Source: an uncultured Thalassolituus sp. (lineage in GTDB: Bacteria; Pseudomonadota; Gammaproteobacteria; Pseudomonadales; Oceanobacteraceae). From it: a stretch of 64,000 nucleotides of DNA. Position numbers and translations under genes: made by a program. The notes under the pieces were generated by a model, which saw only the letters and a program-made list of their open reading frames with translations, had not been told where the DNA came from and searched no databases. The DNA lies in the NCBI RefSeq assembly GCF_950066645.1, contig NZ_CATMFB010000008.1, positions 1 to 64,000 of the forward strand, given 5' to 3'. This document shows, piece by piece, positions 30,066-38,695 of this stretch. Numbering within the stretch: position 1 is the first letter of the stretch; every line of letters starts with the position of its first letter.

Positions 30066-30659
30066 TTAGCGGGCCAGAAGCAACGGATTCAGGCCCGCTT
30101 GTCTCATCAGATCGCACAGCCCGATCAGTGGAAGCCCGATAAGGCTGTTGGCGTCTCTACCTTCCAATGCAGAAAACAGATTGATCCCCAATCCTTCGAC
30201 TTTGAAACTACCAGCGCAATCTAACGGCTGTTCAATGTTTATGTAGTGTCTCAGTTCTTCATCCGTCAGCGTTCTGAAATGCACATGAAAAGGCTCCACC
30301 ATCTGGTATTGTGCACCTGTCTGGCTGTTGTACAGGCACAGGCCTGTCAGAAACGTAACACGCCTTCCCTGAACGGATCTGAGTTGCTCTAACGCTTTTT
30401 CGCTGGTGCCGGGTTTTCCTGTGATTTTGCCATCGAGCAGACAGGTCTGGTCACTTCCGATGATCCAGTGACTGGGATAAACAGTCGATAGTGCCCGGGC
30501 TTTTTCAGCGGCGAGCCGGTTCACGTAGTCTTCGGCGGTTTCTTCCCTGAGTGGGGTTTCGTCAATGTCCGGCGAGGCCTGAGAAAACTCCAGCTGGAGT
30601 TGCTTTAACAGGGCCGCGCGATATCGCGAACCTGATGCGAGTACAAGTGGAAGCGTCAT
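30066..30659 (-). CDS. yceF: Maf-family nucleotide pyrophosphatase (YceF type)
   Basis: A 197-residue house-cleaning pyrophosphatase that hydrolyses modified NTPs; the YceF subfamily prefers 7-methyl-GTP. Motifs: LASGSRYRAALLKQL at the N-terminus, VNRLAAEKARAL, and the catalytic IGSDQTCLLDG (the Thr/Cys after Asp fits the YceF rather than the dTTP/UTPase branch). It is convergent with gspD with an 7-bp gap. Subfamily assignment is less certain than the family. Confidence 0.88.
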   Translation of the reverse strand: MTLPLVLASGSRYRAALLKQLQLEFSQASPDIDETPLREETAEDYVNRLAAEKARALSTVYPSHWIIGSDQTCLLDGKITGKPGTSEKALEQLRSVQGRRVTFLTGLCLYNSQTGAQYQMVEPFHVHFRTLTDEELRHYINIEQPLDCAGSFKVEGLGINLFSALEGRDANSLIGLPLIGLCDLMRQAGLNPLLLAR

Positions 30660-30671
30660 AATCTGTATCCA

Positions 30672-30698
30672 TAAAAAAAGGGGCCGGAGCCCCTTTTT
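30672..30698 (-). terminator. Terminator of sodB
   Basis: Stem AAAAAGGGGC/GCCCCTTTTT with a CGGA loop, followed on the minus strand by a seven-T run. It lies 20 bp past the sodB stop and before the Maf gene. Confidence 0.92.
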
Positions 30699-30718
30699 CT
30701 GACTGAACTGGTCTGAAC

Positions 30719-31300
30719 TTACTTAGCGAAGTTTTCGTTTGCGAAGTCCCAGTTAACCAGTGCCCAGAAACCTTTCAGGTAGTCTGGACGTACGTTGCGG
30801 TAATCGATGTAGTAAGCGTGCTCCCACAGATCCACAGTGATCAGAGGAGTCAGGCCTTCAGTGATTGGAGTCGCAGCGTTGGACGTGTTTACGATATCGA
30901 GAGTACCGTCAGCTTTCTTAACCAACCAGGTCCAGCTTGAACCGAAGTTGTTCACTGCCATGTCATTGAACTTGGCCTGGAAGTCAGCGAAAGAACCGAA
31001 AGCAGCGTTGATGGCATCTGCAACAGCACCAGTAGGCTCGCCACCGCCGTTAGGGCTCAGGCTGTTCCAGTAGAAAGTGTGGTTCCAGATCTGCGCCGCG
31101 TTGTTGAACACACCGCCGGAAGAAGTCTTGATGATGTCTTCCAGGCTCTTACCTTCAAATTCGGTACCGCCGATCAGGCCGTTCAGTTTCTGAACGTAGG
31201 TGTTGTGGTGCTTGCCGTGGTGGAAATCCAGAGTTTCTGCAGAAATATGTGGTTCCAGTGCATTCTTTTCGTAAGGCAGTGCAGGAAGTTCAAATGCCAT
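30719..31300 (-). CDS. sodB: Superoxide dismutase [Fe]
   Basis: Disproportionates superoxide in the cytoplasm. It is 193 residues, typical of SodB. Metal ligands are recognisable in [28 protein letters not shown] and [13 protein letters not shown]. The [16 protein letters not shown] stretch is characteristic of the iron type. GGAGAGAGACC precedes the start. Single-gene transcript. Confidence 0.96.
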   Translation of the reverse strand: MAFELPALPYEKNALEPHISAETLDFHHGKHHNTYVQKLNGLIGGTEFEGKSLEDIIKTSSGGVFNNAAQIWNHTFYWNSLSPNGGGEPTGAVADAINAAFGSFADFQAKFNDMAVNNFGSSWTWLVKKADGTLDIVNTSNAATPITEGLTPLITVDLWEHAYYIDYRNVRPDYLKGFWALVNWDFANENFAK

Positions 31301-31692
31301 GGTCTCTCTCCATTTTTTGGTCGGTGTGCTTCGGTTTCAGAGTGCGGGTTGTTTTCAACCCCTGGGCACTGATATGCGGCCGTTGATCAGAATTTCAAGC
31401 CACAAATGTCATATACAGGGTGAAATAAGCGCCCGGTATGCCGGGGATAATAGCACTGGTGGTCCCGGTGGGCTATTGCTCCATAACCTCATGTTTTATC
31501 GGGATTTTTCTATTAACAAATCATACAAAAGTGCTAACTGGTAGACATTTTGTGACGGCAGTGGTTCCCTGTCTGCGCCTGGGTGCGTTACTTTCAGGCG
31601 CGCGAGCTTGCCAAAAGCGCCATTTCGCTGAACCATAGCGAGTGCAGATTAAAAACAATTAAGGCAGGCAGAATCAGTTTTCCGGGGGGATT
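31301..31692. other. Intergenic region upstream of sodB
   Basis: 392 bp without a gene, between divergent sodB and the coiled-coil protein gene. Two perfect small dyads are visible: GGGTTG-TTTT-CAACCC (31346-31361), in the probable sodB leader, and CCCGG-TATG-CCGGG (31432-31445). The middle (31490-31550) is AT-rich. I could not assign promoters. Confidence 0.5.
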
Positions 31693-32538
31693 ATGGAACA
31701 GGACCAGCAATTACCAAAGATGAAGCCATCTGAAGAAGACATCGCGATGCGCCAGCAGCAGTTGCGCCGTCAGGCTCAGCAGCGTCTGGCACAGGCCGGA
31801 GCTGCACAGAAGGCGACTCAGGGCGCTCAGTCGGTGCCGCCACAGACTCAGTATCAGCCAGCCCCGGCAAAACCTGCAGGTGGAGCAAACAATACGCTCG
31901 GAATTCTTGCCTTAGTCGCAGCACTGACCGGCTTGGGTGGTGCCGGATATATGTATACTGAGCTGCAGAAATCAGGACAGGCGTTAGCCCAGGCTCAGAC
32001 ACAGCTTCAGCAACAGGAAACACAGATTAACGCACTGACTGACAAACTCTCTGTAAATGGTGAGAATGCCAACCTGTCGGTGGATGCTCTGAAAGTGCTT
32101 CTGCGGGAACAGGACAACGAAATTCGTAAGCTCTGGGATCTGGCTAATAAAAAGAATCGTTCGGATATTGATAAGAACAGCAGTCAGATTGGCAAACTGA
32201 ATGCCAGCGTGAAGTCGGTCAGTGCGAAAGCGGACGAAGCCGCAGCTCTCTCTGCCACGGTGAGCGCGCTTAAAAGTACTGATACCACTCTGAAAGGTCA
32301 GATTACAGAGCTTCAGTCGGCGGTGGATTCAATTCCTGCTCAGACTGAGTTAGCTATTGCACAGAATAAAGAGTCGATTGAACTACTCGATGGCAGTGTT
32401 CAGTCTCTTCGTCAGACGGTAGAGAGCATGCGTTCTACAGGCGGTTACGGTGATCTGGCGGATATGAAACTAGAGCTTGAAGATATTCAGATCCGGCTTG
32501 ATCGTATCCAGAATGCGATGGGTGGCTCTGCTCCATGA
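31693..32538 (+). CDS. Single-pass membrane coiled-coil protein, unknown function
   Basis: A 281-residue protein. The N-terminal ~60 residues are Gln/Ala/Pro-rich (QQQLRRQAQQRLAQAGAAQK), followed by one transmembrane helix at about 67-86 (LGILALVAALTGLGGAGYMY). A long periplasmic or extracytoplasmic heptad-rich region (ELQKSGQALAQAQTQLQQQE) runs to the end. The start has a GGGGGGA ribosome site. I do not recognise a named family. Its stop overlaps the next ATG, so the two are translated together. Confidence 0.75.
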   Translation: MEQDQQLPKMKPSEEDIAMRQQQLRRQAQQRLAQAGAAQKATQGAQSVPPQTQYQPAPAKPAGGANNTLGILALVAALTGLGGAGYMYTELQKSGQALAQAQTQLQQQETQINALTDKLSVNGENANLSVDALKVLLREQDNEIRKLWDLANKKNRSDIDKNSSQIGKLNASVKSVSAKADEAAALSATVSALKSTDTTLKGQITELQSAVDSIPAQTELAIAQNKESIELLDGSVQSLRQTVESMRSTGGYGDLADMKLELEDIQIRLDRIQNAMGGSAP

Positions 32539-33425
32539 CAATGCCTGATAGCTGGCTGCAGGCGATTGCGCAGCCAGCGCTTTCAGTGACTTCACCCTTT
32601 ACCTTGCGCCTCACTCTGGCGCGCCTGATTCGCTCTTCCCAGTCTGCCGGCGCGGCAATTCAGACCGGCCTGCGCGCCGACACGCCGGCCACTGCCTTTC
32701 TGGCGGGATATCAGTGTGCTATGCGCTTTATAGATCCGGCACTCGAACCGGAACAGTGGGGGGCTTTCTGTGTATCTGAAAAAGGGCTGGGTTCCCTGAG
32801 TAATATGCAGACAACCTACGATCGTGAAACGTCATTGATTACCGGTGTTAAAAGCCATGCGATGCTCGCCAGATCGGTGATTGACTGGTTCTATGTGGTT
32901 GCCAGAGACAGCGCTTCCGGCGATCTGGTATGTGTACGTTGCCGCCGCGACGCTCAGGGAACTGAAGCCGGTCCGGATCCGGTTAATCAGGCATTTGTAC
33001 CTGAGGTTCCTCATAATAGTGTCAGTTTCGGGCAGGTTCGTGCTGATGATGCGTTTCTCGTTGATGATGCGCACAACAGCCTGAACAAGCCGTTCCGTTT
33101 TCACGAAGACTACCTGTGTGCCCTTGCTATTGGGGGGTGGATGTTGCGTCAGGTCGTCAATCGGGAAACGGAAGCGGTAAGACACCTTGTTGCTACTCTG
33201 AGTGACGCAAAAGCGCTGTACCCTGCGAGGGCTTGTGGTTATACCGCAGAGTTGATGACTATGTTTGATGCGCTGGCTGCTGCAATTACTGGTGCAGCAA
33301 AGTTTCTGGCAGGAGAAGCTGCGTTACAGTGGCAACGCGACCGGGTGTTACTGGTGATGGGGGAGAAGGCGAGAGCTGTGCTGCGCCCGCGCCTGTTTCC
33401 TGATATCAGCGACTCTGAATCGTAA
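32535..33425 (+). CDS. Short acyl-CoA-dehydrogenase-like protein
   Basis: A 296-residue protein whose middle resembles the beta domain of acyl-CoA dehydrogenases: FCVSEKGLGSLSNMQTTYDR, then ITGVKSHAMLARSVIDWFYV and VPHNSVSFGQVRADDAFLVD. The C-terminal part is helical. It is about 80-100 residues shorter than ordinary members, lacking most of the N-terminal helical domain. Whether FAD or a catalytic Glu is retained is unclear, so the enzymatic role is open. It is coupled to the coiled-coil gene upstream. The 3' end overlaps the convergent gene by 20 bp. Confidence 0.55.
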   Translation: MTMPDSWLQAIAQPALSVTSPFTLRLTLARLIRSSQSAGAAIQTGLRADTPATAFLAGYQCAMRFIDPALEPEQWGAFCVSEKGLGSLSNMQTTYDRETSLITGVKSHAMLARSVIDWFYVVARDSASGDLVCVRCRRDAQGTEAGPDPVNQAFVPEVPHNSVSFGQVRADDAFLVDDAHNSLNKPFRFHEDYLCALAIGGWMLRQVVNRETEAVRHLVATLSDAKALYPARACGYTAELMTMFDALAAAITGAAKFLAGEAALQWQRDRVLLVMGEKARAVLRPRLFPDISDSES

Positions 33426-33870
33426 TGTTGACGCCGTTGTAAGTCACTTCTTCCCGCGGGGCAGACTCAATCGGCGTGAAGCTGTTTCCGCGCAGGCGAT
33501 CATTCAGTATCAGTCCGAAGTCATTCTCTTTCGGTAGTTCCTCACCAGATTCATTGTCTGGTTGTAACTCTTCAGGCTTTCCTGCAGCAGTTGCACCGAG
33601 AGAGAGAGTTTCGATGGCCGTGCTTTCCAGTTCATCATTCTGGAGCCGGGGAAACTGTATGCTCTGTGAGGTCGTCCGTTCATAACGGAGAGAATTGCTG
33701 TAATCGTAATGATGAGTCCGTGCCCGTGCTTCCTCAACGGCCGCATCCAGATCTTCAGAGTAGTAGTTGTCATTGCGCTTCTGCAGCTCAGACCCGGTCG
33801 CTGCCTTGCCATCGTTAGCAAGACAGTTAACGGAGAACAGCAGAGTGACAGGAAGAATCCATTCCTTCAT
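33406..33870 (-). CDS. Exported protein of unknown function, paralogue of its neighbour
   Basis: A 154-residue protein with a signal peptide (MKEWILPVTLLFSVNCLAND). The middle YYSEDLDAAVEEARARTHHY and RYERTTSQSIQFPRLQNDEL, and the end VTYNGVNITIQSR, align with the next gene upstream (YMSPEIDTAVEAAKRF, YNRTTSKSFPLPKMLNTEM, RGNNITVTTKFNN). It therefore arose by tandem duplication. The C-terminal half is acidic and low in complexity. No known family is recognised. GAGGTCC precedes the ATG. Confidence 0.7.
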   Translation of the reverse strand: MKEWILPVTLLFSVNCLANDGKAATGSELQKRNDNYYSEDLDAAVEEARARTHHYDYSNSLRYERTTSQSIQFPRLQNDELESTAIETLSLGATAAGKPEELQPDNESGEELPKENDFGLILNDRLRGNSFTPIESAPREEVTYNGVNITIQSR

Positions 33871-33877
33871 GTGGACC

Positions 33878-34396
33878 TCAGTTATTAAATTTGGTCGTCA
33901 CAGTAATGTTGTTGCCACGCACATTCCGGCTGACTGTCTCGCCATTGCTCGTGACGCTGCGGGATTCGCTGACAAAGAATGATCGCTTTTCCTTAACCTT
34001 CTCAGGTGCAGAAGGCTGAAGGTTTTCGTCGGTTTCAACGACTTCTTCATCTTCAGTCTGGTTGCCGAGTGCTACCTGGCGTACAGGACGGCTGGCTTCC
34101 TCAGCTGCCGCTTCACCGGCTGCGGTTGGTCCCATCGCTCCTTCGATGATCAGATTGTTCATCTCAGTGTTGAGCATTTTCGGTAAAGGGAAACTTTTTG
34201 ATGTAGTACGGTTATACCACTCGTAGCCGACGTATTCCGCCTGACTAGGAAAGCGCTTCGCAGCCTCCACCGCTGTATCGATTTCGGGAGACATATAGGC
34301 GCGATTGGCTTCTTCCTGACTCAGATAGTCGGCCGCAACCGCCGGTGCTGACAGCACTGCAGCAATGAAAGGAATCAGGTACAGACTGCTCTTCAT
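33878..34396 (-). CDS. Exported protein of unknown function, tandem paralogue
   Basis: 172 residues. The ATG ending at 34396 is chosen over one at 34405 because GAGG then lies nine bases upstream. It gives a clean signal peptide (MKSSLYLIPFIAAVLSAPAV). It shares the YNRTTSKSFPLPK core and the NNIT-type C-terminus with the adjacent 154-residue protein. A Glu-rich linker spans about residues 100-140. It is divergent from a lipoprotein gene, suggesting a shared envelope task, but no function can be named. Confidence 0.7.
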   Translation of the reverse strand: MKSSLYLIPFIAAVLSAPAVAADYLSQEEANRAYMSPEIDTAVEAAKRFPSQAEYVGYEWYNRTTSKSFPLPKMLNTEMNNLIIEGAMGPTAAGEAAAEEASRPVRQVALGNQTEDEEVVETDENLQPSAPEKVKEKRSFFVSESRSVTSNGETVSRNVRGNNITVTTKFNN

Positions 34397-34572
34397 GTTA
34401 CTCATCCTCTGTTACTGTTTCTTTTTGTTATTATGTGTAGAATAAAGATAGCACGATGGATACTTTCTGTACACTTTAGCCCGCTCAGGGCCTTGCGCCT
34501 GAGGCTGTCAGTAGTAACATTAACGATCCGGCGTTTTCCCGATATCCATCTCTGGGTGGCAGGACCATAATA

Positions 34573-35352
34573 ATGATAAAAAGAGCGATCAAAATTCTGA
34601 CTGGTGTTGCAGCCGCTGCAGTGATTGCAGGGTGCAGCAGTCTGCATATCTCAACTTTCGATAACTTCGGTTCGTACCCTAAGTGGCTGTTTGCTCCTAA
34701 GGGACAGTACTACAAGTCTGTAGGCTACCGCTGGGATTACGAAAAATATGCCCTTATCTACGTTTACCGTCCAGCGACAGAGTGGTCCATGGATGAAGTC
34801 GAAGCACCGAGCTTCAACGTCAACGGTGAGCGTCTGTTTAACTTCAAAGGCGGTGCGTACACCTGGTACGAAATGGAGCCGGGTACCTACGATATCGTTG
34901 TGCGCCGGGGCATCTTTGGTCTTGAGGGTATCGGCGACTTCGTGATCCGTAAGTACAGCGATTTCAGCCTGAATGTCGAGGCTGGCAAGGTGTACTACCT
35001 TCGTTACTCCGAAGTGGATCCTCAGAGCATGATTGTTAACTCTGATGGCAGTACCGCAGGCGATGGTCCTTTGCAGCTGGTTGGGCACAGTCTTGCCGTG
35101 AGCGAAATGACAGACACCAAACTGCATCACCACGGTCGTGAACTGATCCATGCCCGCAAAGAGAAGAAGAAAGATAAGCAGGACGATGAGACTGTTGTGG
35201 CTACTAAGGCCAGCAGTAACACTCAGGCTTCTGAGAAAGAGCCTGTACCTGAAGTCTTTTACGTGCCTGCAGACGAAGCAGAGGCGACAGAGGCTCCGGA
35301 TGGCCTGAAAGCCAAGCCTCGTTCCCGCGAAGAAGAGTGGTGGCCGTTTTAA
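34573..35352 (+). CDS. Lipoprotein with DUF2846-like domain
   Basis: A 259-residue lipoprotein: signal peptide ending in VIAGC (lipobox), then a beta-rich domain at about residues 55-165. YALIYVYRPATEWSMDEVEA, YTWYEMEPGTYDIVVRRG and VEAGKVYYLRYSEVDP are typical of DUF2846-like proteins. The C-terminal ~70 residues are charged and disordered (EKKKDKQDDE). The function is unknown. It ends at a strong terminator. Confidence 0.75.
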   Translation: MIKRAIKILTGVAAAAVIAGCSSLHISTFDNFGSYPKWLFAPKGQYYKSVGYRWDYEKYALIYVYRPATEWSMDEVEAPSFNVNGERLFNFKGGAYTWYEMEPGTYDIVVRRGIFGLEGIGDFVIRKYSDFSLNVEAGKVYYLRYSEVDPQSMIVNSDGSTAGDGPLQLVGHSLAVSEMTDTKLHHHGRELIHARKEKKKDKQDDETVVATKASSNTQASEKEPVPEVFYVPADEAEATEAPDGLKAKPRSREEEWWPF

Positions 35353-35390
35353 CAAGCCGCCCGCTTGCGCTACAATCCGGTTATACCGTC

Positions 35391-35415
35391 AACGCCCACT
35401 GATGTGGGCGTTTTT
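35391..35415 (+). terminator. Terminator between the lipoprotein gene and fumarase
   Basis: Stem AACGCCCAC/GTGGGCGTT with a TGAT loop and a following T run. It ends only 37 bp before the fumarase ATG, leaving very little room for a separate fumarase promoter downstream. Confidence 0.85.
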
Positions 35416-35452
35416 ACAACCGCTGCAGGCGAATTCACAGAGAGAAACCACC

Positions 35453-36961
35453 ATGACCGTGATCAAGCAAGACGATCTTATCCAGAGCGTCGCTGATGCG
35501 TTGCAGTACATTTCGTACTATCACCCAAAAGACTTTATCGATGCCGTTCACGACGCTTACCAGCGTGAAGAATCTAAGGCAGCGAAAGACGCCATGGCTC
35601 AGATTCTGATCAACTCCCGTATGTGTGCCATGGGCCACCGTCCTATCTGTCAGGACACCGGGATCGTGACTGTCTTCCTGACCATCGGTATGGATGTGAA
35701 GTTTGAAGGCGATATGAGTGTCGAAGACATGTGTAACGAAGGTGTTCGTCGCGCATACACTCATCCTGACAACGTTCTGCGTGCCTCTGTTCTCGCAGAC
35801 CCGGACGGTAAACGGGCCAACACCAAAGACAACACACCTGCCATTATTCATATGAAACTGGTTCCGGGGAACACAGTGGATGTTCACGTGGCTGCAAAAG
35901 GTGGTGGCTCTGAAGCGAAGTCGAAATTCGCGATGCTGAACCCATCCGACTCCATCGTCGACTGGGTACTTGAGCAGGTGCCTAAGATGGGTGCTGGATG
36001 GTGCCCACCAGGCATGCTGGGTATAGGCATCGGCGGTACCGCAGAAAAAGCGATGATGCTGGCTAAAGAAGCACTGCTCGAGCCGATCAACATTCAGGAA
36101 CTGCAGGAACGCGGTGCTCAGAATCGTTCTGAAGAACTGCGTCTTGAGCTGTTCGAAAAGGTCAATAAGCTGGGTATCGGTGCCCAGGGCCTGGGTGGTC
36201 TGACTACTGTGCTTGACATTAAAGTCGCTGATTACCCAACTCACGCGGCCAATAAACCTGTGGCTATCATCCCTAACTGTGCCGCGACCCGTCATACGCA
36301 CTTTGTGCTGGATGGTTCTGGTCCAGCAGCGTTGAAAGCGCCGAAGGTTGAAGACTGGCCAGAGATTACCTGGGAAGTGGGAGACAGTGTACGTCGCGTG
36401 AATCTGGATACCGTAACGCCAGAAGACGTTAAAGACTGGAAGACCGGTGAAACCATCCTGCTGTCAGGCAAAATGCTGACGGGCCGTGACGCCGCACACA
36501 AGCGTATGGTCGATATGATTTCCAAGGGCGAAGAGCTGCCGGTGGATCTCAAAGGGCGCTTTATCTACTACGTAGGTCCGGTAGATCCGGTACGTGAAGA
36601 GGTTGTGGGTCCGGCAGGTCCGACCACCGCTACCCGTATGGATAAGTTCACCCGTACGGTACTGGAAGAAACTGGTCTGCTTGGCATGATTGGTAAGTCC
36701 GAGCGCGGAGACATTGCGATTGAAGCGATCAAGGACAACGAAGCTGTTTACCTGATGGCAGTTGGTGGCGCGGCTTATCTGGTGTCGCAGGCGATCAAAG
36801 GTGCGAAAGTTGTCGGCTTTGATGATCTCGGTATGGAAGCGATCTACGAGTTCGAAGTTGAGGATATGCCTGTTACCGTGGCCGTGGATACCAAAGGCGA
36901 ATCAGTCCACAAGACGGGGCCGCAGACCTGGTACGCTAAGATCAACGCGACTGAAGTGTGA
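35453..36961 (+). CDS. fumA: Class I (iron-sulfur) fumarate hydratase
   Basis: Interconverts fumarate and malate with an oxygen-sensitive [4Fe-4S] cluster. It is 502 residues from the ATG at 35453 (MTVIKQDDLIQSVADALQYI); an earlier in-frame ATG at 35402 lies in the terminator. The N-terminal catalytic domain has candidate cluster cysteines in RPICQDTGIVT, GWCPPGMLGIGIGG and PNCAATRHTHF. The C-terminal swivel domain contains LSGKMLTGRDAAHKRM. It is unrelated to class II FumC. The gene stands alone. Confidence 0.94.
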   Translation: MTVIKQDDLIQSVADALQYISYYHPKDFIDAVHDAYQREESKAAKDAMAQILINSRMCAMGHRPICQDTGIVTVFLTIGMDVKFEGDMSVEDMCNEGVRRAYTHPDNVLRASVLADPDGKRANTKDNTPAIIHMKLVPGNTVDVHVAAKGGGSEAKSKFAMLNPSDSIVDWVLEQVPKMGAGWCPPGMLGIGIGGTAEKAMMLAKEALLEPINIQELQERGAQNRSEELRLELFEKVNKLGIGAQGLGGLTTVLDIKVADYPTHAANKPVAIIPNCAATRHTHFVLDGSGPAALKAPKVEDWPEITWEVGDSVRRVNLDTVTPEDVKDWKTGETILLSGKMLTGRDAAHKRMVDMISKGEELPVDLKGRFIYYVGPVDPVREEVVGPAGPTTATRMDKFTRTVLEETGLLGMIGKSERGDIAIEAIKDNEAVYLMAVGGAAYLVSQAIKGAKVVGFDDLGMEAIYEFEVEDMPVTVAVDTKGESVHKTGPQTWYAKINATEV

Positions 36962-36973
36962 TCGATTGAACAG

Positions 36974-36999
36974 AAAGGGGCTCAGGCCCCTTTTTTTGT
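36974..36999 (+). terminator. Terminator of fumarase
   Basis: Stem AAAGGGGC/GCCCCTTT with a TCAG loop and a run of seven T, 13 bp after the fumarase stop. Confidence 0.92.
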
Positions 37000-37043
37000 G
37001 TCGGTAGGTTGTTTCTGACCATCCGTTATCTGGGGGAGAAGAC

Positions 37044-37334
37044 ATGGCTGTTTTGACTGGTGATAGTTTAACGGGGGCGCTGGCGTCGTTACATTCCGAC
37101 TGGAAACCTGTTCAGGTTGACGGCTGCGACGCCTTGCAGAGGCAGTGGAGCTTTAAGGATTTCAGTTCAGCGTTCGCTCTGGCGACCCGTATAGCATTGT
37201 TGTCTGAAGCGAATGATCACCACCCTCTGATTGAGGTGGCTTGGGGTAGCCTCTCTGTTTCCTGGTGGACCCACTCTGAGGGAGGAGTCACGCAGGCTGA
37301 TATCGCAATGGCGGCAAAATGCGACAAGTTTTGA
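37044..37334 (+). CDS. phhB: Pterin-4a-carbinolamine dehydratase
   Basis: A 96-residue enzyme that dehydrates 4a-hydroxytetrahydropterin, regenerating the cofactor of phenylalanine hydroxylase. The active-site segment EANDHHPLIEVAWGSLSVSW and a trailing THSEGGVTQADIAMA fit the family. No phenylalanine hydroxylase gene is adjacent. TGGGGGAGAAGAC precedes the ATG. Confidence 0.93.
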   Translation: MAVLTGDSLTGALASLHSDWKPVQVDGCDALQRQWSFKDFSSAFALATRIALLSEANDHHPLIEVAWGSLSVSWWTHSEGGVTQADIAMAAKCDKF

Positions 37335-37631
37335 TTTGGGAGGATATTACTATCTGACACAAAAAACCGCCTCTCTGACGCTCCACGTAGTGTTTAGCGT
37401 CATTAATACTGAGATCAAACGTTCATTTTATTTTTTGTCCCGATTCATTCCTTTTTGTGTCAGCTTGCTGGCATTTATTTTCTTATAAACGAAATATTTT
37501 TGACGTCTCCTTTCGCCGCTCTCTTTTACTCTTCCTGATTCCGCTTCTCAGTTATCCCGTCGCCGGGTAAAGGGCGCTGGCTGATCTATGCTCTGTGTAT
37601 TGATTTTTATCGTCATTACAGGGTTTTTCAC
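37335..37631. other. Intergenic region upstream of the rotary-motor-like operon
   Basis: About 297 bp, clearly more AT-rich than its surroundings between 37400 and 37500. A dyad with 7-bp arms, TGACGCT (37376-37382) and AGCGTCA (37396-37402), with inner CAC/GTG pairing, lies 230-255 bp before the operon. No T-run follows, so it is not a standard terminator. No promoter was assigned confidently; none of the standard sigma-28 or sigma-54 patterns fits. Confidence 0.45.
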
Positions 37632-38687
37632 ATGCGGCGTTTGCTGATTTTATTTTCGATTTTTGCCTCGAGCGTACAGGCGAGTGGTGATGAAGAGCTT
37701 CCAGGGCTGCAGGCGCCGGAAGAGCGCTCATCCATGTATACCGGCTTCACTCAGCTACTGGATGACGATAAAACCCTGGTGAAAGAAGAGTTGATTGATC
37801 TTCCTGAAGAAATCAGCCGCCTTGCGCTTTATCACAACGGTGATCGTCTGCATCGTCAGATACCTAAGCAGGTTCATATGATGATCGAGAACAAGATCAT
37901 GAACCGGATACTTGAGAGCGGGCGCTTTGAGGTCATTCAATGTCTGGAATGCCGTAAAACTCAGGTAGCGATGAAGGCTGATCAGCTGAAAATATCTCAC
38001 GTCGCGGAAGACAACCAGGCGTTGCGCTCTCTGGGCAAGAAAGTCCGGGCTGACGCCTTTCTGTTCTGGAATGCTTCAGTACACCAGAATAAATTCACAA
38101 TTAATCTTCAGCTCGTTGATGCAAAAGACAACAAACTTCTCTGGCTGAAAGAGTATTCGAAACGCACGACGCTTGAAGAAGAAGTTGAAGGCTTTGACAG
38201 TGTGACGTACGAACTTACTGTCGGCGCCTGGGGCGTTAGCGCAGAGCGGGCAAGCACCACCGAAGCTGCAGATGAAGATGTCCGGGGAATTACCGTCTTT
38301 GGCCTTCGCCGTCGCGAGACGACCAGCCTGGATGACAGCATTGAATACACCCTGGCATTTGAGTACTTCACGAACTTTTCGAATCGCGATTATTTTGACG
38401 TATCCGGGGTAAATCTCGAAGGGCGGATTATTGCTGACATCCCAAGCATGGATAAGTTGATTGATACCAAGGTCTATCTCGGGCTTGGTCAGGCGTTTTA
38501 CAACGACACCAACTCTTTAATTTTCCGTTTCGGTTTTGAATTTCCATTCTTTAAAGACGGCTTTGTGGATTACGGCGTCACATATATTCCTGAGAGTACA
38601 GCGCGCTGGCTGGACGCTGAAGGGTATGAAAATACCGGTAAATTCGGTGGGTCGAGCTATGACCTGACACTTGGTCTGCGTTTCTAG
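37632..38687 (+). CDS. Outer-membrane protein with CsgG/FlgO-like domain and C-terminal beta barrel
   Basis: 351 residues, first gene of a five-gene operon with MotA-, MotB- and FliG-like products. The signal peptide is MRRLLILFSIFASSVQA. Residues ~55-205 resemble CsgG/LpoB/FlgO-type alpha-beta domains (VHMMIENKIMNRILESGRFE; VRADAFLFWNASVHQNKFTI; KLLWLKEYSKRT), with a local CLEC cysteine pair. From about residue 230 the sequence alternates in short amphipathic strands (IEYTLAFEYFTNF, YLGLGQAFYND, FRFGFEFPFF) and ends YDLTLGLRF, a terminal-Phe barrel signal. It may form the outer-membrane end of the complex. The domain call is by pattern and is moderate. Confidence 0.6.
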   Translation: MRRLLILFSIFASSVQASGDEELPGLQAPEERSSMYTGFTQLLDDDKTLVKEELIDLPEEISRLALYHNGDRLHRQIPKQVHMMIENKIMNRILESGRFEVIQCLECRKTQVAMKADQLKISHVAEDNQALRSLGKKVRADAFLFWNASVHQNKFTINLQLVDAKDNKLLWLKEYSKRTTLEEEVEGFDSVTYELTVGAWGVSAERASTTEAADEDVRGITVFGLRRRETTSLDDSIEYTLAFEYFTNFSNRDYFDVSGVNLEGRIIADIPSMDKLIDTKVYLGLGQAFYNDTNSLIFRFGFEFPFFKDGFVDYGVTYIPESTARWLDAEGYENTGKFGGSSYDLTLGLRF

Positions 38688-38695
38688 GAGTGGTT

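Noticed and set aside
35435-36301. A 288-codon minus-strand open frame inside fumarase
   Set aside because: Antisense shadow of a conserved enzyme; His/Cys-rich composition typical of reversed coding sequence.
37571-37600. Sigma-28-like promoter (TAAA...GCTGAT) before the motor operon
   Set aside because: The spacing between the boxes is about 8 rather than 15 bp and the -10 match is poor.
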